A stretch of 64,000 nt of DNA from Gaiellasilicea sp963850995 (GTDB lineage Bacteria > Actinomycetota > Thermoleophilia > Gaiellales > Gaiellaceae). A program made the position numbers and the translations under genes. Shown one piece after another: positions 33,734 through 41,317 of this stretch (positions are counted from its first letter, which is position 1; each line of letters starts with the position of its first letter). The notes under the pieces are model-generated. The model was not told the DNA's origin. It saw only the letters and a list, made by a program, of their open reading frames with translations, and did not search any database. The stretch spans positions 1 to 64,000 of the forward strand of contig CAWKNQ010000026.1 of assembly GCA_963850995.1 (NCBI GenBank). Reading direction: 5' to 3'.

Positions 33734-34964
33734 TTCTCGCGAGCGACTCGTCCCTTCCCAGGAGCTCGAGGCTCTCCCAGAGGCCGGGCGACACCTTCGA
33801 TCCGGTCACTGCGACCCTGATCGGCTGGAACACCTGCCGCGGCTTCACGCCGAGCCGTTCGCAGAGAGCCTTCAGCGCGGTCTCGATCGGCTCGGCGGCG
33901 AACAGCTCGAGCTGCTCGAGCGCTTCTGCGGCGGCCGCGAGCACGCTCGGGTCGAGCAGCTCGGGATCGGGCTCGACGTCGCCGAAGAGAAAGCCGGCGT
34001 AGCCCGGGAACTCGCCCAGCCGCGTGAGCTTCTCCTGGACGAGCGGCGCAGCGGCCCGCAGGCGCGTCTCGTCCCAGTCGTAGCCCTGATCCCCCAGGTA
34101 GTCGATCAGCGCCGCCGCGTAGTCGTCGAGCGAAAGCTCGCGCAGGTAGACCCCGTTCATCCAGTCGAGCTTCGCGTAGTCGAAGGTGGACGGGCTCTCG
34201 CCGACCCGCTCGAGGCTGAAGCGCTCGACGAGCTCGTCCCGGGACATGATCGTCGTCTCTCCGTCGGGCGCCCAGCCGAGCAGGGCGAGGAAGTTCATGA
34301 GCGCCGGCGCGACGTATCCGCCCTGCCGGAACTCGTCCACCGAGATCGCGCCGTGCCGCTTCGAGAGCTTCTTGCCGTCCTCGCCGAAGACGCTCGGCAC
34401 GTGCGCGTAGGTCGGGATCTCGGAGCCGAGCGCACGCAGGATCACGATCTGCTTGGGCGTGTTCGAGACGTGGTCGTCGCCGCGGATCACGTGCGTGATC
34501 CCGTCGAGCCAGTCCTCGACGGGCGAGGCGAAGTTGTACGTCGGCCGCCCGTCGGAGCGGACGAGCACGAGGTCCTCCAGCTGCTCGTTCGGGAACTCGA
34601 TCCGGCCCTTGACCAAGTCGTCCCAGGCCGTCGTCCCCTCGTCGGGCATGCGGAAGCGGATCGCCCCTTCGTCCTCGTACGCCGCTCCCTCCGCGACGAG
34701 CCGGCGCGCCTCTTTCTGGCAGCGCTCCATCCGGTCGAGCTGGAAGGCCACAGGCCCGTCCCAGTCGATCCCGAGCCACGCGAGCGAGCTCTGGATCTGC
34801 TCGACAGACTCCGCCACCTCGCGGCTCGTGTCGGTGTTCTCGATCCGGAGCAGGCACTCGCCGCCGGCGCCGCGCGCGAAGAGCCAGTTGAAGAGGAACG
34901 TGCGCACGCCGCCGATGTGAAGGAACCCGGTGGGGCTCGGGGCCATGCGGACTCTGACGCTCAT
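33705..34964 (-). CDS. gltX: Glutamyl-tRNA synthetase
   Basis: 419 residues, class I synthetase. HIGH-type motif FLHIGG near residue 16 (ATP site), RIENTDTSR, RGDDHVSNTPKQ and the KMSKS equivalent KLSKRHG. Somewhat shorter than the usual 460-490, mainly in the anticodon-binding C-domain. Shares a 20-bp divergent gap with nfo; TAACCT lies nine bases before the ATG. Confidence 0.93.
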   Translation of the reverse strand: MSVRVRMAPSPTGFLHIGGVRTFLFNWLFARGAGGECLLRIENTDTSREVAESVEQIQSSLAWLGIDWDGPVAFQLDRMERCQKEARRLVAEGAAYEDEGAIRFRMPDEGTTAWDDLVKGRIEFPNEQLEDLVLVRSDGRPTYNFASPVEDWLDGITHVIRGDDHVSNTPKQIVILRALGSEIPTYAHVPSVFGEDGKKLSKRHGAISVDEFRQGGYVAPALMNFLALLGWAPDGETTIMSRDELVERFSLERVGESPSTFDYAKLDWMNGVYLRELSLDDYAAALIDYLGDQGYDWDETRLRAAAPLVQEKLTRLGEFPGYAGFLFGDVEPDPELLDPSVLAAAAEALEQLELFAAEPIETALKALCERLGVKPRQVFQPIRVAVTGSKVSPGLWESLELLGRDESLARIRRAAAVAA

Positions 34965-34984
34965 GCCGTGGCTAGGTTATCGGC
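34965..34984. promoter_or_regulatory. Bidirectional promoter of gltX and nfo
   Basis: The 20-base gap holds TAGGTT on the plus strand (34973-34978; six bases to the nfo GTG) and TAACCT on the minus strand (34979-34974; nine bases to the gltX ATG). The two -10 elements overlap by five bases, so both mRNAs should be leaderless or nearly so and compete for one polymerase site. Confidence 0.55.
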
Positions 34985-35866
34985 GTGCTCCACGGGGCCC
35001 ACTGCGGCGGCGGGATCAAGGGAGCGCTCGACCGGGCGATCGAGATCGGCGCGGACTCCCTGCAGCTGTTCGCGCAGAGCCCGCGCACGTGGCGCTTCCC
35101 CGAGCACGATCCTGCCGACCTCGCCCGCTTCCGCGAGCAACGGGCGGAAGCCGGGCTCGGCGCCGTGCTCGTCCACGCGCTCTACCTCTGCAATCTCGCG
35201 ACCCCGGACGAGACCGTCTTCGGCAAGAGCCTCCAGACGATGCTCTCGACCGTCGACGCCGCTGTCGCAATCGAGGCTGACGGCGTCGTCTTCCACGTCG
35301 GCTCTCACCTCGGGGCCGGCTTCGACGCCGGCCTCGAGCGCTGCGTTCCCGCACTCGAGCAGGTCCTCGACCATTGCTCCGAGACCACCTGGCTCTTGCT
35401 CGAGAACTCGGCAGGCGCGGGCTCGACGATCGGGCGCTCGCTCGACGAGCTCGCCAAGCTCGTGGACGCGCTCGGACGGCACCCGCAGCTCGGCATCTGT
35501 CTCGACTCGTGTCACCTCTTCGTCTCGGGCGTCGACGTCGGCGAGCCGGATGAGGTCGCGGCGACGATCGCGGAGCTGGACGAGCGCATCGGTCTCGATC
35601 GCCTGCGGGCGCTGCACGTCAACGACGCGGCCGCACCGCTGGGCTCGAACCGAGACCGGCACGCGAACGTCCTCGAGGGTGAGCTCGGGGAACGGCTCGG
35701 CGCGTTTCTCGCCCACCCCGCCGTGCAGAGCCTGCCCGCGGTGATGGAGACGCCGGGACCGGAAGGGCACGGCCCGGACGCCGCGGAGGTGCAGAAGCTG
35801 CGCGACCTGCACCGGCGCTGGACCCGCCCCAAGCGCTCGCGCTCGGGCGCCCGCGGACGACGCTAG
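34985..35866 (+). CDS. nfo: Endonuclease IV-family AP endonuclease
   Basis: 293 residues, xylose-isomerase-like TIM barrel that cuts DNA at abasic sites. Motifs: GAHCGGGIKGALDRA, LQLFAQSPRTWRF, VFHVGSHLG (His), LLLENSAGAGSTIG (Glu), LGICLDSCHLFVSG (Asp and His), LHVNDA and the MET(P)GP end motif. Basic C-terminal tail (RPKRSRSGARGRR). Start GTG is fixed by the -10 six bases upstream. Confidence 0.9.
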   Translation: MLHGAHCGGGIKGALDRAIEIGADSLQLFAQSPRTWRFPEHDPADLARFREQRAEAGLGAVLVHALYLCNLATPDETVFGKSLQTMLSTVDAAVAIEADGVVFHVGSHLGAGFDAGLERCVPALEQVLDHCSETTWLLLENSAGAGSTIGRSLDELAKLVDALGRHPQLGICLDSCHLFVSGVDVGEPDEVAATIAELDERIGLDRLRALHVNDAAAPLGSNRDRHANVLEGELGERLGAFLAHPAVQSLPAVMETPGPEGHGPDAAEVQKLRDLHRRWTRPKRSRSGARGRR

Positions 35867-35872
35867 GCCCCG

Positions 35873-36331
35873 TCAGGCGTTCGGGGTGATCTGCGCGAAG
35901 ACGCGGAAGCTCGGTCGGGCGCGCGGGACCTCGTGGAACTCCGGGTTCCGGCAGCCGAGCTCGTCGCCGCGGCTCTCGTAGCAGGCCGCGACCTCGACCT
36001 TGCACATCGGCAGCGGCGCGCCCGTCGCGCGGATCCCGCCGAAGCCTTCGCGCCTCGCCTCGGCCGCTCGGAGGAGATCGAGGTCGAGCTCGACGGCGTA
36101 GACCTGCTGCATGCAGCCGACATACGTGTGACCCCAGGCCTCGTACGCATAGACGAAGGGACACGAGCGCTCGATGCACGCTCCGGGGTAGACGACCTTG
36201 TCGCAGTGCACGTCGCATCGGCGGCACTCCACCTCGTCCTGTGGATGGAGCGGAAGCTCGGCCGGTGCCTGCACAGGCTGTTGCACGCCTGGATTGTCCG
36301 TGCTCGCGCGCGGCTCCGCAAGACTTGACAT
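35873..36331 (-). CDS. Cysteine-rich hypothetical protein, possible metal site
   Basis: About 152 residues from ATG at 36331 (TTG at 36340 is an alternative). A Pro/Gln-rich N-terminus is followed by C-x2-C-x3-C-x8-C-x4-C (ECRRCDVHCDK to ERSCPF) and a sixth Cys 15 residues later (YVGC). Three further Cys lie in MCKVEVAACYESRGDELGC. The spacing suggests zinc or an iron-sulfur cluster; no family recognised. Convergent with nfo and divergent from the antiporter gene. Confidence 0.6.
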   Translation of the reverse strand: MSSLAEPRASTDNPGVQQPVQAPAELPLHPQDEVECRRCDVHCDKVVYPGACIERSCPFVYAYEAWGHTYVGCMQQVYAVELDLDLLRAAEARREGFGGIRATGAPLPMCKVEVAACYESRGDELGCRNPEFHEVPRARPSFRVFAQITPNA

Positions 36332-36361
36332 TCGGCTCAACTTCAGGCAGTGCGCCGGGGG

Positions 36362-36367
36362 TAGAGT
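36362..36367 (+). promoter_or_regulatory. -10 element of the antiporter gene
   Basis: TAGAGT eight bases before the ATG at 36376; predicts a leader of one or two bases at most. A TTGACA at 36325 is too far away (31 bases) to serve as -35. Confidence 0.35.
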
Positions 36368-36375
36368 CCGCGGCC

Positions 36376-37413
36376 ATGGTCCGCCGCGTCCTCTTCACGT
36401 CGGTCGCGCTGGCGCCGATCGTGGTCCTCATCCACTACCTGTTCCACCCGTCCGCGACGGTCGACTTCGTGCTCGCGGCCACCGCTCTCATTCCGCTCGC
36501 GTGGCTGATCGGCGAGGCGACGGAGCACGCCGCGGAGCACACCGGACCCGGGATCGGCGGCTTCCTCAACGCGACGTTCGGCAACGCGCCGGAGTTGATC
36601 ATCGCGCTCTTCGCAGTCAACGCGATGGAGTTCGAAGTGGTGCGCGGCTCGCTCACTGGGTCGGTCGTCGGGAACCTGCTGCTCGTACTCGGCTTCTCGC
36701 TCCTCTTCGGGGGCCGCGGTGAGATCGATCGGCCGTCCAGCTTCCTCGCGCTCGCGCTCATTGCAGGCACGACCGTGGTGCTGCTGATCCCGTCGATCCC
36801 CGGCTGGGAGGGCGATCCCGACCGCGATGAGATCGTCAGGCTCTCGATCCCCGTCTCGATCGTGCTCCTCATCGTCTATGTGTTGGTCACGTGGTGGTCT
36901 CTCCGCCGGCACGCGGCGCTGCACATCGCGAGCGACAGCGAGATCGCCGGCTGGTCGCTGCGTCTCGCGCTCGTCGTCCTCGGGCTGGCGACCGTCGTCA
37001 CCGCGCTTGTCGCGGAGATCCTCGTCGGCTCGATCGACAAGTTCGCCGAGGACTCCGGGCTGAGCGAGTTCTTCCTCGCAGCGGTCGTGATCGCGATCGT
37101 CGGCAATGCCGCCGAGCACGGTGGCGCGGTGGTGGTCGCCTACCGCGGCAAGATCAAGCTCGCGGCCGAGATCGCGCTCGCGTCGAGTGCGCAGGTGGCG
37201 GTCTTCCTGATTCCGGCGGTCACTTTGCTGGCGCTCCTGATCGAGCCGCTCGCGCTCGCGTTCCGCCAGGTCGAGATCGCAGCTCTTGCGATCTCCGTGA
37301 TCGTCGCGTCCATCTTGCTCGCGGACGGCCGCTCGACACGCTGGAAGGGAGTGGTCCTGATCGTCGTCTACGTCGGGATCGCGATCGCCTTCTACCAAGC
37401 GGGCGAGCGTTAA
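36376..37413 (+). CDS. Ca2+/H+ antiporter (CaCA family, CAX/ChaA type)
   Basis: 345 residues, ten to eleven helices in two inverted halves. The cation-site motifs are both present: FLNATFGNAPELIIALFAV in the first half and AIVGNAAEHGGAVVVAYRG in the second. Exports Ca2+ or a similar cation in exchange for protons at the inner membrane. Length is typical. Its stop overlaps that of the convergent threonine aldolase by four bases. Confidence 0.9.
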   Translation: MVRRVLFTSVALAPIVVLIHYLFHPSATVDFVLAATALIPLAWLIGEATEHAAEHTGPGIGGFLNATFGNAPELIIALFAVNAMEFEVVRGSLTGSVVGNLLLVLGFSLLFGGRGEIDRPSSFLALALIAGTTVVLLIPSIPGWEGDPDRDEIVRLSIPVSIVLLIVYVLVTWWSLRRHAALHIASDSEIAGWSLRLALVVLGLATVVTALVAEILVGSIDKFAEDSGLSEFFLAAVVIAIVGNAAEHGGAVVVAYRGKIKLAAEIALASSAQVAVFLIPAVTLLALLIEPLALAFRQVEIAALAISVIVASILLADGRSTRWKGVVLIVVYVGIAIAFYQAGER

Positions 37414-38444
37414 GCGCCGACGCGGGCTGCGAGCGCGCGCGGAATCGCCTCGAGCGCCGCGTCGATGTCCTCGTCGCCGACGTCGAGGTGCGTCACGGCG
37501 CGAAGCACCGTCGGGTGGATCGTTCCCGAGAGGGCGACGCCCTGCTCCGCGAGCAGCGCGATCGCCTCCTGCGGCGAGAGCGGCGCGACGTCCAGCTGAA
37601 CGAAGTTCGTCTCCGTCCGCTCCGGATCGACGGCGAGGCCCGCCGCTGCGAGCCCGAGCGCGAGCCGCTTCGCCCGCGCATGGTCGTCGGCGAGCCGCAC
37701 GACGTGGTGGTCGAGCGCGTAGACGCCGGCGGCGGCGACGATCCCCGCCTGGCGCATGGCGCCGCCGAAGAGGTGCTTCAGCCGACGGGCGTTCGCCATC
37801 ACGTCGGACCCTCCCGCGAGAAGCGCACCGAGCGGACAGCCGAGCCCCTTCGAGAGACAGAGCGTGACCGTGTCGAAGCGGCGGCCGATCGTCGCCGCTT
37901 CCTCCCCGCTCGCGACGGCCGCGTTCATGAGCCGTGCGCCGTCGAGGTGGAAGCGAAGCTCGAGCTCGTCGCAGAGCGCGCGTAGCTCGTCGATCTCCTC
38001 GAGCGGCCAGATGCGCCCGCCGCTCTGGTTGTGCGTGTTCTCGACCCAGACGACCCGCGTTCGAGGCGAGTGGATTGCCGGCACGCGATAGGCGGCACGC
38101 ACCTGCTCGACGCTGAATCGGCCGGCGACCCCGGGCAGGCCGCGCGTGACGACACCGGAGTGGACCGCGGGACCGCCGAGCTCGGAGATGAAGACATGGC
38201 AGTTCTCCTCGCCGACGAGCTCGTCGCCGGGCACCGTGTGCAGGCGCAGCGCGATCTGGTTCGCCATCGTCGCGGTCGGGAGGAAGATCGCCTCGTCCTG
38301 CCCGAGCAGCGCAGCGGCGCGTGCCTCGAGCTCGTTGACGGTCGGGTCCTCGCGCTTCTGCTCGTCGCCGACGACTGCCGCCGCGATCGCTGACCGCATT
38401 CCCTCAGTCGGCTGCGTAGCCGTGTCTGAACGCAGATCGATCAT
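37410..38444 (-). CDS. Threonine aldolase family protein
   Basis: 344 residues, PLP-dependent fold type I. MIDLRSDTATQPTEGM start motif, ENTHNQSGG, FHLDGARLMNAAVA and the PLP Lys in CLSKGLGCPLGALLAG. Cleaves L-threonine or L-allo-threonine to glycine and acetaldehyde. Its products are substrates of the gcv system 3 kb away. Confidence 0.92.
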   Translation of the reverse strand: MIDLRSDTATQPTEGMRSAIAAAVVGDEQKREDPTVNELEARAAALLGQDEAIFLPTATMANQIALRLHTVPGDELVGEENCHVFISELGGPAVHSGVVTRGLPGVAGRFSVEQVRAAYRVPAIHSPRTRVVWVENTHNQSGGRIWPLEEIDELRALCDELELRFHLDGARLMNAAVASGEEAATIGRRFDTVTLCLSKGLGCPLGALLAGGSDVMANARRLKHLFGGAMRQAGIVAAAGVYALDHHVVRLADDHARAKRLALGLAAAGLAVDPERTETNFVQLDVAPLSPQEAIALLAEQGVALSGTIHPTVLRAVTHLDVGDEDIDAALEAIPRALAARVGA

Positions 38445-38491
38445 CCGGGTGCAGAGGCTATCGATGGGCTGCCGCTAGATCCGGGCCGGGC

Positions 38492-38503
38492 TACCCTGGC
38501 TCG
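38492..38503 (+). promoter_or_regulatory. -10 element of leaderless rlmN
   Basis: TACCCT (38492-38497), six bases, ATG at 38504. No Shine-Dalgarno is present, consistent with a leaderless mRNA. Confidence 0.5.
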
Positions 38504-39493
38504 ATGGATCTCGTGCTCCTCGAGCAGGCGCTCGCCGACCGCGGTGAGCCCGCGTTCCGCGCGCGCCAGGTGTGGGAGTGGACGGCGCGAGGAGCGTCCG
38601 GCTACGACGAGATGACGAACCTGCCGCGCGCCCTCCGCAGCGAGCTCGGCGAGGCGGTGCCGTTCTCGACGCTCTCGCTCGAGGACGAGGCGCATTCCGC
38701 CGACGGCACGGTCAAGGCGCTCTTCCGCACTGCAGACGGCCACCCGGTCGAGGCCGTGCTGATGCGCTACCGCGACGGGCGCCGCTCGATCTGCGTCTCG
38801 TCGCAGTCGGGCTGCCCGCTCACGTGCACGTTCTGCGCCACGGGTGCGATGCGGTTCGGACGCAATCTGCGCGCCTCCGAGATCCTCGACCAGGTGCTCC
38901 ACTTCCGCCGGATCGAGCCCGTCAACCACCTCGTCTACATGGGGATGGGCGAGCCGTTCCTCAACTACGAAGAGGTGCTGGCGAGCGCCCGGCGCCTTCC
39001 CCAGATCGGGGTCACGCACCGGCGGACGACGATCTCGACGGTCGGCTGGATGCCCGGCCTGAGACGATTCGTGGACGAGGTCGAGGAGCCGATCCGGCTG
39101 GCCTTCTCCGTCCACGCCGCCGATCCTCGGCTCCGTTCGGAAATCATGCCGGTGAACGACCGCTACCCACTCGCCGACGTGCTCGCCGAGTGCCGCCGCT
39201 ACTTCGACCTCCGGCACCGGAAGGTCTTCGTCGAGTACGTCCTCCTCGCCGGCGTCAACGACTCGCCCGAGCGGGCACGAGAGCTCGCGGCGATCCTCGA
39301 TCCGCAGGTCTTCAAGGTGAACCTGATCCCGTACAACCCGACGGGGGGCGATCACAAAGGGACTGAACGCGCCGGGATCGAGGCGTTCCGCCAGGTGTTG
39401 CAACGGGCCGGTGTTCCCGCCACCGTCCGGCTCACACGGGGACGTGACATCAAGGCGGCGTGTGGGCAACTGGCGGTATCGCGCCGCAACTAG
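38504..39493 (+). CDS. rlmN: Dual-specificity 23S rRNA/tRNA adenine C2 methyltransferase
   Basis: 329 residues, radical SAM enzyme. Cluster motif CPLTCTFC (CxxxCxxC), GMGEPFLNYEEV and the C-terminal Cys in RDIKAACGQL that carries the methyl adduct. Methylates A2503 of 23S rRNA and A37 of some tRNAs. Normal family length. Its stop overlaps the convergent membrane-protein gene by four bases. Confidence 0.93.
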   Translation: MDLVLLEQALADRGEPAFRARQVWEWTARGASGYDEMTNLPRALRSELGEAVPFSTLSLEDEAHSADGTVKALFRTADGHPVEAVLMRYRDGRRSICVSSQSGCPLTCTFCATGAMRFGRNLRASEILDQVLHFRRIEPVNHLVYMGMGEPFLNYEEVLASARRLPQIGVTHRRTTISTVGWMPGLRRFVDEVEEPIRLAFSVHAADPRLRSEIMPVNDRYPLADVLAECRRYFDLRHRKVFVEYVLLAGVNDSPERARELAAILDPQVFKVNLIPYNPTGGDHKGTERAGIEAFRQVLQRAGVPATVRLTRGRDIKAACGQLAVSRRN

Positions 39494-40188
39494 AGCGCAG
39501 AAGTCGCGATCGCGCGGTGTGTAGCAATGCTCGTAGCGATCGACCAGATCGCGAGCGCCAGGATGCCAGGAAGAAATCCGTAGCCGAACACGCTGTCTTC
39601 GCTGGTGCCCTGGATGAGCGCGAGGAAGGTGATGAGGAAGGAGAGCGCGCCGACGAGTGCGACGATGCCGATCCAGCGGGCGAAGACTCGGGTGCGCAGC
39701 GTCAGCAGTCCGGCAGCCGCGAGCATCGCGGCGAAGCCCATCGCGGCGACGAAGTACGGTCCCGCCGCTGCTGTGGTCACCGCTCTACTGACGACGGGAT
39801 CCGCGTCGGCGCCCTCGGTAGCCGCGGCCGCGATCATGACGATGGCCATCGTGATGCCCGTGATGCCGGTGAGGGCGCCTGCGAACGCGACCCGGGCGAG
39901 TTGCACCGAGCCGCCGACCGTGGCTTCGGCGCTTCCGAGCACGCTGCGGATCGTCGCCGCGAAGTGCAGGAATACGAAGCCTGCGAGCAGGATCAAGAAT
40001 CCACCGATCCGGCTTTTCCACTGGTTGTCGTCCGCCCAGGTCGTCCAGTCCTGATCCGCCGCGGTGTAGTCAGGCGTGTTGCCTCCGCTGATGAACCAGG
40101 CAACTACGAAGAGCACCGCGAACGCGACGCCAGACAGGGCCAGCAGCCGCTGCCAGGACGTGGGGAGAGTGTCGGTTCGCGTGGACAA
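39490..40188 (-). CDS. Six-helix membrane protein, DUF4386-like neighbour
   Basis: 232 residues from TTG at 40188. Six hydrophobic segments with a short extracellular loop near DYTAADQDWTTW. No catalytic motif. Sixteen bases downstream of the DUF4386 gene, so the two form a pair. Confidence 0.6.
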   Translation of the reverse strand: MSTRTDTLPTSWQRLLALSGVAFAVLFVVAWFISGGNTPDYTAADQDWTTWADDNQWKSRIGGFLILLAGFVFLHFAATIRSVLGSAEATVGGSVQLARVAFAGALTGITGITMAIVMIAAAATEGADADPVVSRAVTTAAAGPYFVAAMGFAAMLAAAGLLTLRTRVFARWIGIVALVGALSFLITFLALIQGTSEDSVFGYGFLPGILALAIWSIATSIATHRAIATSAL

Positions 40189-40204
40189 GCGAGAGAACGT
40201 TTGT

Positions 40205-40906
40205 CTAGGCAGCCTCGGTCTGCAGAGTCAGCCTGCTGGGTGCAGCGAGGATCGGAGCATCCTTCCGGAATCCCCAGACCGCCGCGTAGATGCCGAGGAA
40301 CAGCTCCCACAGGAACTCGGGGATCACGAGGATGTTGACGGCGCCGGTTTGATCCCACCAGTCGAAGAGCACGCCCACGTTCCCGATCAGAAGCAGCGGC
40401 CCGCCGATCAGTCCAAGCCATGGCATCCATCGCGGGACGAGGCCGGACTTATACATCAGGTAGCCGAGGATCAGCCCGTTCCCGAAGGGGACGATCATCC
40501 CAGGGCCGAACAGGAACGTCCAATCCTTGAGCGCCGCAAGCGAGACGGCGAGGTCGGTCGCGTCCGGAGAGTCCTGGCGCAGGCTGACGACCCCGAGCAC
40601 GAGGATGATCCCGCCCGCGATGAAGACGCACTCGATGATTCGAGCAGCGACATAGCCGATCGCGAGCAGCTCGTTCTGTCGCCTCACGATCGGGTAGAGC
40701 ACGACGGCCGTTCCGACGTTGGAGATGATCAGCAGCAACTCCAGGAAGGCACCCAGGTAGATCTGGCTGTCCTTCCCGTCACCGGCGATGTATCCGGCCG
40801 GATCGTCGAGCACAGACTGGAACAGAGCCAGTGCGCCGATCGACGTGGCGAACGTGATCAGGAAGAGCACGCCGAAAATCCGGGCAGCTCTCTGGTCTTC
40901 AGCCAT
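40205..40906 (-). CDS. DUF4386 family membrane protein
   Basis: 233 residues from ATG at 40906 with GGAGGGG upstream. Motifs RIFGVLFLITFATSI, GAFLELLLIISNVGTAV, LYPIVRRQNE and GYVAARIIECVFI fit the DUF4386 family. Six to seven helices; function unknown. Confidence 0.75.
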   Translation of the reverse strand: MAEDQRAARIFGVLFLITFATSIGALALFQSVLDDPAGYIAGDGKDSQIYLGAFLELLLIISNVGTAVVLYPIVRRQNELLAIGYVAARIIECVFIAGGIILVLGVVSLRQDSPDATDLAVSLAALKDWTFLFGPGMIVPFGNGLILGYLMYKSGLVPRWMPWLGLIGGPLLLIGNVGVLFDWWDQTGAVNILVIPEFLWELFLGIYAAVWGFRKDAPILAAPSRLTLQTEAA

Positions 40907-41026
40907 CCCACCCCTCCTCTGTTTCTCGTTCCGCGTTAGCCGGGATGACGCGATCCCAAACACGAAGAATCGGGCGAGGTGCTCTGGCCGCTGTTTCGAC
41001 GGTCCGCTTGACGCGCTGCTGCGACA

Positions 41027-41056
41027 TCGCGGCCGCCTGCGGCCGGCTGGCCGCGA
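41027..41056 (-). terminator. Hairpin after gcv operon
   Basis: Perfect 8-bp arms TCGCGGCC / GGCCGCGA around a 14-base GC-rich loop, thirteen bases beyond the stop of the last gcv-linked gene. No T-run. Confidence 0.5.
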
Positions 41057-41068
41057 CGCGCTAGTCGT

Positions 41069-41317
41069 CTACAGGGGCGGGCGCTCCTTGCGTGGATTGC
41101 CCGCATCCCACAGGCGGCGGAACCAGCCTCGGGCCTCGACCCGCTCGTGAACGGCGTCCTCGAGCATTTGTGCCCGCTCGAGCAGGACGTCCTTGAGCTC
41201 CTCCCGCTCCGTGTCGTCGAGCCCTTCCGAGTAGCGGCGCACGGCATCTGCAAACTCCTGGCCGTCGTACTGCTCCGCGAGCTCGTCAACGGCACGTTCC
41301 AGGGCGACGCGACTCAT
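41069..41317 (-). CDS. Small acidic protein at end of gcv operon
   Basis: 82 residues, predicted all-helical (MSRVALERAVDELAEQYDG...), with a C-terminal WFRRLW and basic PRKERPPL. ATG overlaps the gcvPB stop (ATGA), so it belongs to the gcv operon. No family recognised. Confidence 0.6.
   Translation of the reverse strand: MSRVALERAVDELAEQYDGQEFADAVRRYSEGLDDTEREELKDVLLERAQMLEDAVHERVEARGWFRRLWDAGNPRKERPPL

Noticed and set aside
36325..36330. TTGACA as -35 of the antiporter gene
   Set aside because: It is 31 bases from the TAGAGT -10, far outside a usable spacer length.
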